From positions 1-35,479 of IMG/VR virus record IMGVR_UViG_3300037193_001674: DNA of 35,479 bases; one strand, 5' to 3'. Shown piece after piece: positions 22,356 to 31,273 of this stretch; the first letter of the stretch is position 1; each line of letters starts with the position of its first letter. Source of the DNA: a virus. The notes below the pieces were generated by a model that saw only the letters and a program-made list of their open reading frames with translations, had not been told where the DNA came from and made no database searches. Both the position numbers and the translations under genes were made by a program.

Positions 22356-22810
22356 CCATCGTCCCAGCCGACGTTTCGGATGTCACGCGCGCTTTAGAGC
22401 GCCTGTTGAGCGACGACATCGCTATCGGACAGGCCGGCGTGCGCATTGAGCGCTCAGAAGAGATCTGCCGAACTGCTACGGCGCACGGATGGGTTGGAAT
22501 CTACCCGGACGAGCAGAGCTTTCCAGAGCGCGCGATCGGCATGGGAGCAGGGTTCCGCTATCAAATAATTCGCCCGTTCATGATCGTGCAGGAGTCAGAC
22601 CCAACGAGCGGCGCCGAGTGCGAGGACCGCTTGAGCAGACTTGTGCAAAAAGTTGTCGGCAGAGTCCTTTCCGACTCATCATTGGGCGGAACAGTGGCGA
22701 AGCTCAATGAGGTCACTGTCCGTCGGGTGTCGTTCGATAAAGAAGACGGCGTCTACATGCAGTTCGCGCGAATCGATCTTACCGGCGAGATGCCGGTTTC
22801 GGCTCAGTAG
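22352..22810 (+). CDS. tail terminator-like protein (Mu gp37-like)
   Basis: 152 residues from ATG 22352 (ATGA overlap). Mixed alpha/beta with HGWVGIYPDEQSFPERAIG and RYQIIRPFMIVQESDPTSGAECEDRLSRLVQKVV, consistent with phage proteins of the gp37/terminator class that cap tube polymerisation. Function is inferred mostly from position between tail completion and tail tube genes. Confidence 0.65.
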   Translation: MTIVPADVSDVTRALERLLSDDIAIGQAGVRIERSEEICRTATAHGWVGIYPDEQSFPERAIGMGAGFRYQIIRPFMIVQESDPTSGAECEDRLSRLVQKVVGRVLSDSSLGGTVAKLNEVTVRRVSFDKEDGVYMQFARIDLTGEMPVSAQ

Positions 22811-22827
22811 GAGGCTCCAAGGTCTAG

Positions 22828-23823
22828 TTGTCATACGGCGCACAGATCAAGTTCGGCCTTGCCCGGCAAGCCTCCGCAGGCACCGCGGCGACCGACCCCG
22901 GCTCGTTCCACGGCTTCGCCTTCGTCTCCGAGGGCGTCGGTTACGAAGCCGAGGAACTGATCTCCCAGAACCTGACCGGTCGATTCTCGCAAGGCGCGGC
23001 GTACTCTGGCCCGCGCAATGTCGCCGGCGCCATCGAGTTCGAGGTGACGCCTCGCAACCTCGGCGCAGCGCTGGCCTCGGCGGTGACTCACTCGCCGACC
23101 TCGGTCACCTCCGCGAGCATCCGCACGCTGACGTTCCTGCCGGGCGCGACGGACTTCTCTTCGTTCCTCGTGAAAGCGCCGTGGACGGTCTACAAGCAGT
23201 TCACGGACGCCAACTCGGCCGAACACTTCTACGACTGCCAGTTCGGCCAGATCGCCTTCCAGTTCGGCGCTGGTGCGTTCCTGCGAGGGACCCTGACCTG
23301 CGTCGGCGGCACGCGCACCGCAACCGGCATCGGCTCGGCAGACATCCTGCCAGCGGCCTCTGACGTCGGGCGGCTGTTCCCGTGGAATGTGTCGAGCGTC
23401 AGCTACGGCGGCTCGGGCATCTCGAACTTCTCCGAGATCACCGTCACGGTCAACGAATCGATCGAGCCGCTGACGGCTCTGAACGCATCGCTGGCGCCGT
23501 TCAAGTTCACGCGTTCGGGCTTCCGCGAAGTCACGGTCAACGGCACGTTCTACATGACCGACCGCGCCATGCTGAACAACTTCGTCAACGAGACGCAGGC
23601 GCGCCTTCTGCTCACAGCGACGAACACTCAAGCCGCGATTCAGTCGGGCTACTTCAACACGTTCACCATCGACGTGCCGCAGCTCAAGATCACCGAATTC
23701 AAGCCGGCGGCGAGCGGCCCCGGCGAGGTCGCGGTGAGCTTCACGGGCCGCGGCGTCATCGATCCCACCAGCGCCTACGACGTGCAGTTCACGATGGTAA
23801 CCACATGGCAGGCTGGCTTCTGA
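22828..23823 (+). CDS. tail tube protein
   Basis: 331 residues from TTG 22828; there is no ATG or GTG near and AGGAGG lies 13 bases upstream. Sequence is that of a phage tail tube: YGAQIKFGLARQASAGTAAT, then FVSEGVGYEAEELISQNLTG, RNVAGAIEFEVTPRNLGAAL, with later GTLTCVGGTRTATG. Polymerises into the tail tube. An added Ig-like C-terminal part (NESIEPLTALNASLAPFKF onward) may project from the tail. Followed directly by chaperones and tape measure, the usual siphovirus order. Confidence 0.82.
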   Translation: MSYGAQIKFGLARQASAGTAATDPGSFHGFAFVSEGVGYEAEELISQNLTGRFSQGAAYSGPRNVAGAIEFEVTPRNLGAALASAVTHSPTSVTSASIRTLTFLPGATDFSSFLVKAPWTVYKQFTDANSAEHFYDCQFGQIAFQFGAGAFLRGTLTCVGGTRTATGIGSADILPAASDVGRLFPWNVSSVSYGGSGISNFSEITVTVNESIEPLTALNASLAPFKFTRSGFREVTVNGTFYMTDRAMLNNFVNETQARLLLTATNTQAAIQSGYFNTFTIDVPQLKITEFKPAASGPGEVAVSFTGRGVIDPTSAYDVQFTMVTTWQAGF

Positions 23824-23833
23824 CGGAGGAATC

Positions 23834-24163
23834 ATGTCCGGGTATGTGCGCGCGACGAAACTCGAAGAGGACTTCCAGGGCGACAAGGTGACGGGATGGC
23901 TGCAGCAGCTATCAATCCCGGACCTGCTGCGGCTTCAAAGTGCACAGGTGTCGACCGACGAGGAAGCCGCGCAGGTGCTCGCCGAGATCGTGCCGAAGTA
24001 CGTCACCGAGTTCGCGGGTCTGTCGGACGCGAGCGGCGGCGAGGTCAGCATCCAGGAAGTCTGCCGCACTGCCTATTTCATCGAGCTCGCCATGAACATC
24101 GGCCGCAAGCTCGTGAGCGCAGCGCGCCCCCCTCGGCAGCCCAGCGAGACTTCCGCTTCCTGA
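23834..24163 (+). CDS. tail assembly chaperone (gpG-like)
   Basis: 109 residues from ATG 23834 (GGAGG 4 bases upstream). Helical and acidic: VTGWLQQLSIPDLLRLQSAQ, then EEAAQVLAEIVPKYVTEFAG and VCRTAYFIELAMNIGRKLV. The position between tail tube and tape measure is that of lambda gpG. It coats the tape measure before tube assembly. It ends shortly after a slippery CCCCCCT that should give a longer G-T fusion by -1 frameshifting. Confidence 0.82.
   Translation: MSGYVRATKLEEDFQGDKVTGWLQQLSIPDLLRLQSAQVSTDEEAAQVLAEIVPKYVTEFAGLSDASGGEVSIQEVCRTAYFIELAMNIGRKLVSAARPPRQPSETSAS
24127..24133 (+). promoter_or_regulatory. -1 ribosomal frameshift site C_CCC_CCT
   Basis: In the frame of the chaperone gene the codons are CGC CCC CCT, giving an X_XXY_YYZ heptamer. 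A -1 slip leaves CCC pairing in both sites and leads into the open frame ending at TAG 24388-24390. The site is ten codons before the zero-frame stop, as in lambda G/GT. Confidence 0.8.
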
Positions 24164-24390
24164 TCGAGGGCAAGTCCTTTGAACTGGAATGCAGGTCCAT
24201 CGCTGGGCTCAGTCTGCAGGTATGGCTCGCGCTCTGGCAGGGCTGCCACTGCGCAGGCTTCGGCGGCCCGACACGCATCGCATGGCCCGACGGCAAGTCG
24301 TTTCTGGAGCAGCCGGCCATCGCCGTGGCAGTCTTCGACATGATCACTGACCAGCAGATGAAGGCCAGCAAGGCTGGAGGCACAAGCTAG
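24133..24390 (+). CDS. frameshift extension of tail assembly chaperone (gpGT-like)
   Basis: 85 residues made only as the second part of a fusion of about 185 residues. It has no start codon of its own near 24133. The product (FLIEGKSFELECRSIAGLSLQVWLALWQG, then WPDGKSFLEQPAIAVAVFDM) is compact and globular, unlike a random frame. In lambda the GT product is made at a few percent and recruits tube protein to the tape measure; the same role is inferred. Its stop is three bases before the proposed tape-measure start. Confidence 0.8.
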   Translation, partial: SAAQRDFRFLIEGKSFELECRSIAGLSLQVWLALWQGCHCAGFGGPTRIAWPDGKSFLEQPAIAVAVFDMITDQQMKASKAGGTS

Positions 24391-24392
24391 CG

Positions 24393-26249
24393 CTGGCGAA
24401 CGTCATCGAAGTCCTGCTGCGCGCCAAGGATCAGAGCAAGGGCGCACTCGGCTCCTTCCGCTCGAACATCATCGGCATCAAGACCGCCGTGGCTGGTCTG
24501 GCTGGTATTGGAGCGGGCGTCGGCCTCGGTGCGCTCATCCGCAACATGCAGGAAGCGGAAGCCGCGACTGCGCAGCTCGATGCGGCCTTCAAAAGCACCG
24601 GCGACACACTCGGCATCACGCGCTCGCGCCTGGACGATCTCGCTGGCGAGATCCAGCGCACCACGACTGTCAGCGATGATCTCGTCAAGGAAGGCCAAGC
24701 GATCCTGCTGACGTTCGATCGCGTCCGCGGCCAAGCCTTCGAGCGCACCCTGCGCGTCGCCACTGACCTCTCGGCGCGGCTGGGCACGGACCTTACGCAA
24801 TCCATAAAGCAGGTGGGTCTGGCGCTGCAGGACCCGATCGCCGGCTTGACGGCGCTGCGTCGCTCGGGTGTCGCTCCGCTCTCTGAAGAACAGACGAACC
24901 TGATAAAGCGACTGCTAGAAACCAATCAGGCAGCGAAGGCACAGACTCTGATCCTGTCGGAGCTTGAGCGCAGGTATGGCGGTTCCGCGGCCGCTGCGCG
25001 CAACACCCTCGGCGGCGCCCTTGCTGGTCTGAAGAATTCATTCAGCGATCTATTCGAGGGCACGCGCGCGTCCACAGCCGGCACGGCGAAAGCCATCAAT
25101 GGACTGAGCGACGCACTCAGTGATCCGCGCATCAAGTCTGGCATCGACGCGCTGATACTCAGTTTCGCGAAATTGGCAGAGCTTATGGTCCGCGTCGTCT
25201 CGCTCCTCGGCAGGACTCAATCGAAGCTGCTAGATCTAGCCAAGACCGCTGGGCCGACGGCGACTGCTATCCGCACGATGCTCGGCCAGTTGCCTTTCCT
25301 GGGGCCGCTTGCGTTCGCGGCAGAAGCGGCAGCCAACGCACCGGACATCAGGACACGCGGGCCGACTGGGGTTGCGCGCGGTCGCGGCAATCGGCCGGGC
25401 ATCGATGCTGGCGGCGCGGTCGCCGAGCTCGAAGAGATCCGCGTCACCGTCCGCAAGCTCGTGGACGAGAACGGCGATCTCATGCGGGAGCTGAATGAGC
25501 AGACTCGTACCGCAGTCCAGAAGCAAGCCGCCGAGTACACGAAGCTGAAGGAGACGCTGGTCTTCCTGCGCGACCAGCAGCTCATCACGTCGCGCGAGTT
25601 CAACGAGCGCTTGGGCGACGCCCTGGACGAACTGCTGCCCGAGTTCGATCTCAACGAGATCCGCGCCAAATACATCACGCTCAAGCGTGAGACCGATGAA
25701 CTCGGCGAGTTCATGAAGGGTGTCTGGCAAGGCGTCGGGCAGAGCATCCAGGCGACGCTGTCGGATGCGATCTACGAGTGGAAACTGTCGTGGAAGTCGC
25801 TCGTGGACATCGCCCGCCGTGCGCTCGCTGACATTGCCTCAGCCATCATCACGAGCGGCATACAGAAGCTGCTCAAGCAACAGCTCGGCGCAGGCGGCGG
25901 GAGTGGCGACCAATCGATACTCGCGGACTCGTTCTTTGCCTTCCTCGGGAGCGGCACGACGAAAGGCGCCGCGGGCGGCGGGCGCATCTCGGGCGTCACG
26001 AAGGTCGGCGAGGAAGGCCCGGAGCTGCTGTTCGGCAATGGCTTCGTGATGAATCAACGGCAGATGGCGTTCGCCGGCATGGGCGGAGCCAAGGTCAACT
26101 ACGCGCCCACCTTCAACCTCGTGATCCAGTCGAACGGCGACAAGGAATCCGAGCGGCGCATGGCCGAGTACGTCGAGACACGTATCGCGCAGTCGCAGGG
26201 TGAGTTCGCGCGGATCATGCAGCGTAGCGGCGTGGAGGTTAGGGGCTGA
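24393..26249 (+). CDS. tail tape measure protein
   Basis: About 618 residues, sets tail length and is ejected with DNA. The true N-terminus appears to be CTG 24393 (ANVIEVLLRAKDQSKGALG follows, typical of tape measures), 12 bases after GGAGG; GTG 24489 is the first conventional start but would remove this region. Features: Gly/Ala transmembrane-like segment near 33-50, the conserved block LTQSIKQVGLALQDPIAGL and LSELERRYGGSAAAARNTL, coiled coil near 340-420, and GGRISGVTKVGEEGPELLF near the end. At about 0.15 nm per residue the tail would be roughly 90 nm, an estimate only. Confidence 0.88.
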   Translation: MANVIEVLLRAKDQSKGALGSFRSNIIGIKTAVAGLAGIGAGVGLGALIRNMQEAEAATAQLDAAFKSTGDTLGITRSRLDDLAGEIQRTTTVSDDLVKEGQAILLTFDRVRGQAFERTLRVATDLSARLGTDLTQSIKQVGLALQDPIAGLTALRRSGVAPLSEEQTNLIKRLLETNQAAKAQTLILSELERRYGGSAAAARNTLGGALAGLKNSFSDLFEGTRASTAGTAKAINGLSDALSDPRIKSGIDALILSFAKLAELMVRVVSLLGRTQSKLLDLAKTAGPTATAIRTMLGQLPFLGPLAFAAEAAANAPDIRTRGPTGVARGRGNRPGIDAGGAVAELEEIRVTVRKLVDENGDLMRELNEQTRTAVQKQAAEYTKLKETLVFLRDQQLITSREFNERLGDALDELLPEFDLNEIRAKYITLKRETDELGEFMKGVWQGVGQSIQATLSDAIYEWKLSWKSLVDIARRALADIASAIITSGIQKLLKQQLGAGGGSGDQSILADSFFAFLGSGTTKGAAGGGRISGVTKVGEEGPELLFGNGFVMNQRQMAFAGMGGAKVNYAPTFNLVIQSNGDKESERRMAEYVETRIAQSQGEFARIMQRSGVEVRG

Positions 26250-27856
26250 TGGCCGAAGTACTGCTGCCGCCGTGGATCGTGCCGGAAGAGGAAACGCAGG
26301 AATGGCTGGACGAGGGCTCCAGCGTATTCGGTGCGGCATTCGCGCCTGGCATCGCGCAGAGGCAGAGCTACGGCGGGCTGCGCCTCAAGCTCTCTCGACG
26401 GCATACGGTGCGCGGTGAGGAAAAGGCGCAGCTGCTCGCGATCCTCAATCAAACGCGCGGGCGCTACAACGTGCTGCGGACGAAGGTGCATTTCGCGCTG
26501 CGTGGTGCGATGCCGACTACGCAACACTCACCGAACAACGTGATGGACGGCACTACGTCGTGGACCTCTGGCTCTGCTGCGCACATGACCGTATCGGCCA
26601 CGGATCGCCTGCTGCGCGCATCACGTCTAAGCACAGCGTCATCGACAACGCTGCGCAACGGCTCGTTTACTGCCAGCGCTTACATGCCGTATGCCTACCG
26701 TGTGAATTTCACCGGCGGCAAGGGCATCAATACCGCGCATGGCCCGCGATTCGGTAGCACAGCAGGCGCCGGCGATCTTGTGTCAACAGTAAACCTTGGT
26801 GGAGTCGTCGGACTTTCAAACACTACTGCAACCGGACTTGTCACTGCCTCCGGTGTCCTTCCGGCCGGCACGACGTTCCCCAATGTGCTGATCTCTGCCA
26901 GCGGCGCTGTGGCTGGCGATTATGCAGAGTTCAACTACGCATCGACAACGCAGGTCATGCAAGTCGACAACGGGCTGAACTCGCTGCTGCAGTCCGACGA
27001 GTTCGACACGACGTGGGCGGTCACACGCTCAAGCATTGACGACCAGACGGCGGGAACTACAGCGCCCGACGGCACAAGCACCGCCGACGCGCTTCACGAA
27101 GACGCTACAGCCGCGAGCACGCATTACGTCGAGCAAACCGGCGTCGTTGTCGCATCCGCGGCCGGTGACTACGCCTTCGCCTGTGCCCTGAAGGCTGCGA
27201 ATCGCGACTGGGGCTCGCTTTCTATCTTGGAAGGAATCGGCAGCACGGAACTCGGCGCAGACTTCGATCTGGCAAACGGGGTTGTCGGCACAACACGGGC
27301 TGGCGCCAACTGGACCAACGTCAGATCCTTCATCGAGCCAATGGGCGATGGCTGGTTCTACTGCCGCGTCGTTGGCCGCAAAACAAACGCTTCGACGGTG
27401 CTCACTGCGCGCGTCTGGGTAGGCGAGGCGGACAATGATCGCACCTTCACGGGACTCAATCAGGACAGCATCTATCTGTGGCGTGGAACGCTTGTGCAGT
27501 CCGGCGTACCGACGCGCCTGATTCAAACCACGACGACGGTGAGCACCGGCACATCTCAGACCGGCAACGCCCTGCACGTCAAGGGACTGCCAGCCAGCAC
27601 CAACGGCCTGCTGCTCCCCGGCGATTACTTCGAGATCAACGGCGAGATCAAGCAGTGCACGGCGCCGCTCAATTCAGACGCCGCCGGCCTCGGCTACCTG
27701 CAGTTCGAGCCGGCGCTCGTTCGTTCACCGGCGAACGACGACCCCGTCATCGTCACCGATCCGATGGGCAAGTTCCTGGTGTCGAATATCAAGATCGAGA
27801 ATGAGTTTGGGACTCAAGCCGTCGTGACCTACGACCTTGAGCACATCTACGAATGA
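26249..27856 (+). CDS. distal tail-type protein with inserted carbohydrate-binding-like domains
   Basis: 535 residues from ATG 26249 (overlaps the preceding TGA). Residues 1-85 (AEVLLPPWIVPEEETQEWL, RRHTVRGEEKAQLLAILNQTRGRYN) and about 425-535 (GLPASTNGLLLPGDYFEING, NIKIENEFGTQAVVTYDLEHIYE) look like the two halves of one small tail protein. Between them is a Ser/Thr/Gly-rich insertion that includes a jelly-roll-like block (SLLQSDEFDTTWAVTRSS ... DWGSLSILEGIGS ... GDGWFYCRVVGRK) as in carbohydrate-binding modules. This resembles 'evolved' distal tail proteins that help adsorb to host glycans. Confidence 0.7.
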   Translation: MAEVLLPPWIVPEEETQEWLDEGSSVFGAAFAPGIAQRQSYGGLRLKLSRRHTVRGEEKAQLLAILNQTRGRYNVLRTKVHFALRGAMPTTQHSPNNVMDGTTSWTSGSAAHMTVSATDRLLRASRLSTASSTTLRNGSFTASAYMPYAYRVNFTGGKGINTAHGPRFGSTAGAGDLVSTVNLGGVVGLSNTTATGLVTASGVLPAGTTFPNVLISASGAVAGDYAEFNYASTTQVMQVDNGLNSLLQSDEFDTTWAVTRSSIDDQTAGTTAPDGTSTADALHEDATAASTHYVEQTGVVVASAAGDYAFACALKAANRDWGSLSILEGIGSTELGADFDLANGVVGTTRAGANWTNVRSFIEPMGDGWFYCRVVGRKTNASTVLTARVWVGEADNDRTFTGLNQDSIYLWRGTLVQSGVPTRLIQTTTTVSTGTSQTGNALHVKGLPASTNGLLLPGDYFEINGEIKQCTAPLNSDAAGLGYLQFEPALVRSPANDDPVIVTDPMGKFLVSNIKIENEFGTQAVVTYDLEHIYE

Positions 27857-28497
27857 GCCGCGATCTCAGCGCCGCTGTCACTTCAGTCGCTCAACTGCCG
27901 ACGGTCCAGTACCGCTGGCTGGTTGAGGTCGATTCGCTGTCGACTGGCATGACGCGCGCGTGCACTGGCTACCAGTTCATCGTCTTCAACGGCAACACGT
28001 ACGCCCCGGTCGGTAACCTGGGCGGCGCTGAGAAGGTTCAGGAGGACGCCGACGTGTTTCCGCGCGCGGTGCGCCTGTGGTTCGCAGCCGTCAGCACGAC
28101 GCAGATTCAGGACATCTTGAACGAGAACATGTTCAACAGGCCGGTACGCATCCTGCGGACGTTTCTCACCGACTCGTACACCAACGTCGCAACGCCCGAG
28201 CAGCTGTTCCAGGGCTACATCAACACGGCCGAGATGAAGCTCAAGGACCCCGAGCGCGGCGACTTCTTCGAGATCGAAGTCGAGTCACGCCTGCGTCGTC
28301 CGCCGCGCGCTCAGTTCTTCGATCGCGAGACGCTGTGGACCTTCTACAACCAGAGCGGCGACACGTTCTTCGACTTCCTCTCGCAGATCCCGCTCGCTAA
28401 AGCCCAGTGGGGCACTAACCAGGCGATCGTCAATGCGCAGCACGCCCGGCCTGCAGGGCCGCCGGCGCCGGGACGGCCGAAGAGGCAGCCGGTATGA
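27853..28497 (+). CDS. tail tip/hub protein (DUF1833/DUF2163-like)
   Basis: 214 residues from ATG 27853 (ATGA overlap). Begins with a tail-type beta domain (YRWLVEVDSLSTGM, TYAPVGNLGGAEKVQ), then VRILRTFLTDSYTNVATPEQLFQGYINTAEM and EIEVESRLRRPPRAQF. The order of genes (distal tail, this, NlpC-like, gpJ-like) corresponds to lambda M-L-K-I-J, so it probably forms part of the tip ring like gpL. The C-terminus is Pro/Arg-rich. Family assignment is uncertain. Confidence 0.62.
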   Translation: MSRDLSAAVTSVAQLPTVQYRWLVEVDSLSTGMTRACTGYQFIVFNGNTYAPVGNLGGAEKVQEDADVFPRAVRLWFAAVSTTQIQDILNENMFNRPVRILRTFLTDSYTNVATPEQLFQGYINTAEMKLKDPERGDFFEIEVESRLRRPPRAQFFDRETLWTFYNQSGDTFFDFLSQIPLAKAQWGTNQAIVNAQHARPAGPPAPGRPKRQPV

Positions 28498-28901
28498 GGT
28501 ACGACGATTGGCAGGCGCGCTTCTGGCTGTGGATGCAGCATCAGCGAACGCAGCGCTTCGTCTGGGGCGAGCGCGACTGCATCCTGTTTGCGGCCAGCGG
28601 TGGCGATGCGGTTTCAGATTCACGTTACGTCGAGCGCGCCAAGGCGGCATTCGGCTGGACCAATGCGCGGGAGGCTGCGGCGCTGCTCGCCGATACCTCA
28701 TTGCAGGCATTGATCGAGCGCGTTCTCGGGCCAATGCAGAAAGCTTCATCTCTCGGCATGGCTGACTTCGTGCTGGTGTTCGATGACGAGGGTCGCGAAT
28801 CGCTCGCGATCCATGACGGCTCCATCATCATTGGGCCTGACGAGTACGGCGTTAAGCGCATCCCGTTTCGCTGCGTGAAGGGAGGCTGGCGCGTGACGTA
28901 A
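28494..28901 (+). CDS. tail tip protein, DUF6950/NlpC-P60-like
   Basis: 135 residues from ATG 28494 (ATGA overlap). RFVWGERDCILFAAS (21-35), with Cys29, matches the 'F-x-W-G-x-x-D-C-x-x-F' start shared by DUF6950 proteins and NlpC/P60 peptidases. A catalytic His later in the chain is not obvious (one His in LAIHDGS), so it may be a non-catalytic relative. It sits between gpL-like and gpJ-like genes, the place of lambda gpK. Confidence 0.75.
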   Translation: MRYDDWQARFWLWMQHQRTQRFVWGERDCILFAASGGDAVSDSRYVERAKAAFGWTNAREAAALLADTSLQALIERVLGPMQKASSLGMADFVLVFDDEGRESLAIHDGSIIIGPDEYGVKRIPFRCVKGGWRVT

Positions 28902-31267
28902 TGCCGCAGGCAGCCATCGCGGCCATCTCGACTTACCTCGTGAGCATCGGTGCATCCGCTGCTGCCGCTGCGTTCTTCGCGAAGGCGTTCGTCTACATCG
29001 CCACGGCGTACCTGTTGAACCGCGCGTCGCAGGCTCTGGCGCCGAATCCGCGGTCATCTGGCCTCGGTTCCGGCGCCGAGGTCAACTACTTCGACACGGG
29101 CGCGTCAGTGCGCATCGTGTACGGCCAGGTCAAGACGGGCGGCATGGAGACGATTCCGCCGCAGACCACCAGTGCGCCAGGCAGCGTCTCGTTAGAGATG
29201 CTGCACAAGGTGCTGACGCTCGCCGGCCACGAAGTCGATTCGTACAACTTCACGCATTTCGACGTCACAACGATCGCCAACGCGGCAATCGGCCCGATGG
29301 CGTACACGACCTCAGACGGCATGGTCACGACCGGCGTCTACAGCGGCCACGCGTTCATCCGTCGTTATCGCGGGACCTCAACCGACAGCGCCGACCGCTT
29401 GCTAACTCAGATCAGCTCGACGCGCTTCGGCAATGCGCGCGCGCGCGGCATCGCCAAAGCCGCGATCACGTTTCGCTACAACGCGGAGATCTTCCCAGAC
29501 GTCCCGACGATCACGTTCACGTACCAGGGCAAGCGCTGCTATGACCCGCGTCTCGATGCATCGCCCGGCGCCGCGCCGACCAATCCCAGCTTCATCGTGT
29601 GGGGGAACAACCCGGCGCTGTGCCTCGCCGACTATCTGATGAGCGATCTGGGCGGCTCCTATGTCGCGAGCGATATCGACTGGGATACGGTCGTCACCGC
29701 GGCGAACTACTGCGATGCGCTGGTCAACATTCCTGGCGCGACGACGCAGAAGCGCTACACCTGCAACGGCGTCCTGTTCGCCACCGAAGAGTTTACGGAC
29801 AACGTCAAGGCGCTGGTCGACGCGATGCTCGGTCGCGTCATCTTCCGCGACGGCAAGTGGCGCATCTACGCGGGGAGCTGGCAGACGCCGACCTTCACGG
29901 TCCTGAAATCGGACTGGATCAGCGGCCTGTCGATACGCTTCGAGCAGGGCAAGAAACGCCGCTTCAACCAGATGCGCGTGTGGTACATCGACCCCGCGCG
30001 CGAGTGGCAGCGCTGTCAATGTATCCCGCGCACGAACACGACCTACCGCACGGCCGATGGCGGCGAGACCATCTCGCCCGAAGTCGAGCAGCTGATGTGC
30101 ACGAACGAGTTCGAGGCGCAGCGCAAGGGCGAGTTCCTGCTGCGTCAGTCGCGCAATCAGATCACCGTCGTCGGCCGCCTGCCGCCGCGCTTCCAGAACA
30201 TTGCGCTGTGGGATACCGGAACCATCGTATTCGATCATCTCGGCTGGGCCGCGAAAACCTTCCGCGCTGTCGGGCTCGACATGAATCCTGATGGGTCCAT
30301 GGACTGCGTGTTCGCGGAGGAACAGTCGACCGACTGGACCGACATGGATGCGGCGGACTACAACAGCTTGAGCGATGCGCTGCTTCCGCCAGCCAATGCC
30401 ACATCGCCGAGTGAGCCAACCTTTCTGTCCGCCATACAGCATGTCAACGGAACGCTGATGTTTTCATGGGGTCGGTCGATCGTTCAGCCGGCCCGTACTG
30501 AATTTCAGATCATCAGGAGCACGAACTCGGCGAACGCTGCAGTCGGAACGGTCGTATGGCAAGGCAACGCTCTGCAGGTTCAGCTGGTGATGCCGACATC
30601 GACGCATGCGTACTACGTGCGCGCGATCGCCAATAGCACCTTCAGTCCTTACCAGCCGAACACGTTCGGTTTGCTCGCAGCGGCTCGTGATGAGTCAGAA
30701 AGCGCGCGCGGCTCTGGCCCATTCAAGGACTGGGACTTCCGTCTGTCGCCGCACTTCGGTAGCTATTGGAATACGAACAACACAAACGTCTTTTCAATTT
30801 CTCCAAGCGGTGGTGTAGACGGTGGCAGGCTCATCGTCGTGCCGCGGTCAGCGCAGCTGTATGCAGTGCCGTTGCGGCCGTTCGAGCTCGTGAAGGCGCG
30901 TGTGGCTCGAACATCGATGCGTATCCGCTGCACCAGCCTAGGCGTCGGCGTGAATACCGGGAACGGCTGCGTTTTCGCAGTGTTCGGATGGGACGGCGTC
31001 TCTACGCCATCGCAGAATAACTCTAACTTTTTGGGCGGCGCCAGCACTGCCCTAGCGCTCGGCCCGGAGATCACTGCCAATGTCGGGAAGTGGTTCGAGT
31101 ACACGAACGTCGGGACCATCCTCACCGATCAGTTCGGCAGCTCATTCGCAGACGTCAGCTCGCATCCCTACATCATGGGCGTTCTGAACACCGGGAACAT
31201 GGGGACTACGCCGAATAGTGCGTCCGGTGTGTTCGAGATCGACTTCCTAGACTTCCACTACCTGTGA
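28901..31267 (+). CDS. central tail tip/host specificity protein (gpJ-like)
   Basis: 788 residues from ATG 28901 (GGAGG 15 bases upstream). A hydrophobic N-terminal segment (about 5-40, AISTYLVSIGASAAAAAFF) is followed by the phage tail-3 region (ASVRIVYGQVKTGGMETIP, VLTLAGHEVDSYNF, DNVKALVDAMLGRVIFRDGKW), then an FN3-like domain near 495-590 and a beta-rich end near 610-788 (FKDWDFRLSPHFGSYW, GVFEIDFLDFHYL) that probably contacts the receptor. Last gene of the tail operon. Confidence 0.85.
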   Translation: MPQAAIAAISTYLVSIGASAAAAAFFAKAFVYIATAYLLNRASQALAPNPRSSGLGSGAEVNYFDTGASVRIVYGQVKTGGMETIPPQTTSAPGSVSLEMLHKVLTLAGHEVDSYNFTHFDVTTIANAAIGPMAYTTSDGMVTTGVYSGHAFIRRYRGTSTDSADRLLTQISSTRFGNARARGIAKAAITFRYNAEIFPDVPTITFTYQGKRCYDPRLDASPGAAPTNPSFIVWGNNPALCLADYLMSDLGGSYVASDIDWDTVVTAANYCDALVNIPGATTQKRYTCNGVLFATEEFTDNVKALVDAMLGRVIFRDGKWRIYAGSWQTPTFTVLKSDWISGLSIRFEQGKKRRFNQMRVWYIDPAREWQRCQCIPRTNTTYRTADGGETISPEVEQLMCTNEFEAQRKGEFLLRQSRNQITVVGRLPPRFQNIALWDTGTIVFDHLGWAAKTFRAVGLDMNPDGSMDCVFAEEQSTDWTDMDAADYNSLSDALLPPANATSPSEPTFLSAIQHVNGTLMFSWGRSIVQPARTEFQIIRSTNSANAAVGTVVWQGNALQVQLVMPTSTHAYYVRAIANSTFSPYQPNTFGLLAAARDESESARGSGPFKDWDFRLSPHFGSYWNTNNTNVFSISPSGGVDGGRLIVVPRSAQLYAVPLRPFELVKARVARTSMRIRCTSLGVGVNTGNGCVFAVFGWDGVSTPSQNNSNFLGGASTALALGPEITANVGKWFEYTNVGTILTDQFGSSFADVSSHPYIMGVLNTGNMGTTPNSASGVFEIDFLDFHYL

Positions 31268-31273
31268 GATCGC

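Noticed and set aside
22831-23886. 351-codon minus-strand frame over the tail tube gene
   Set aside because: Arg/Glu/Ala-rich antisense shadow typical of GC-rich DNA; the plus-strand tail tube protein is clear.
29402-30442. 346-codon minus-strand frame over the gpJ-like gene
   Set aside because: Antisense shadow without motifs.
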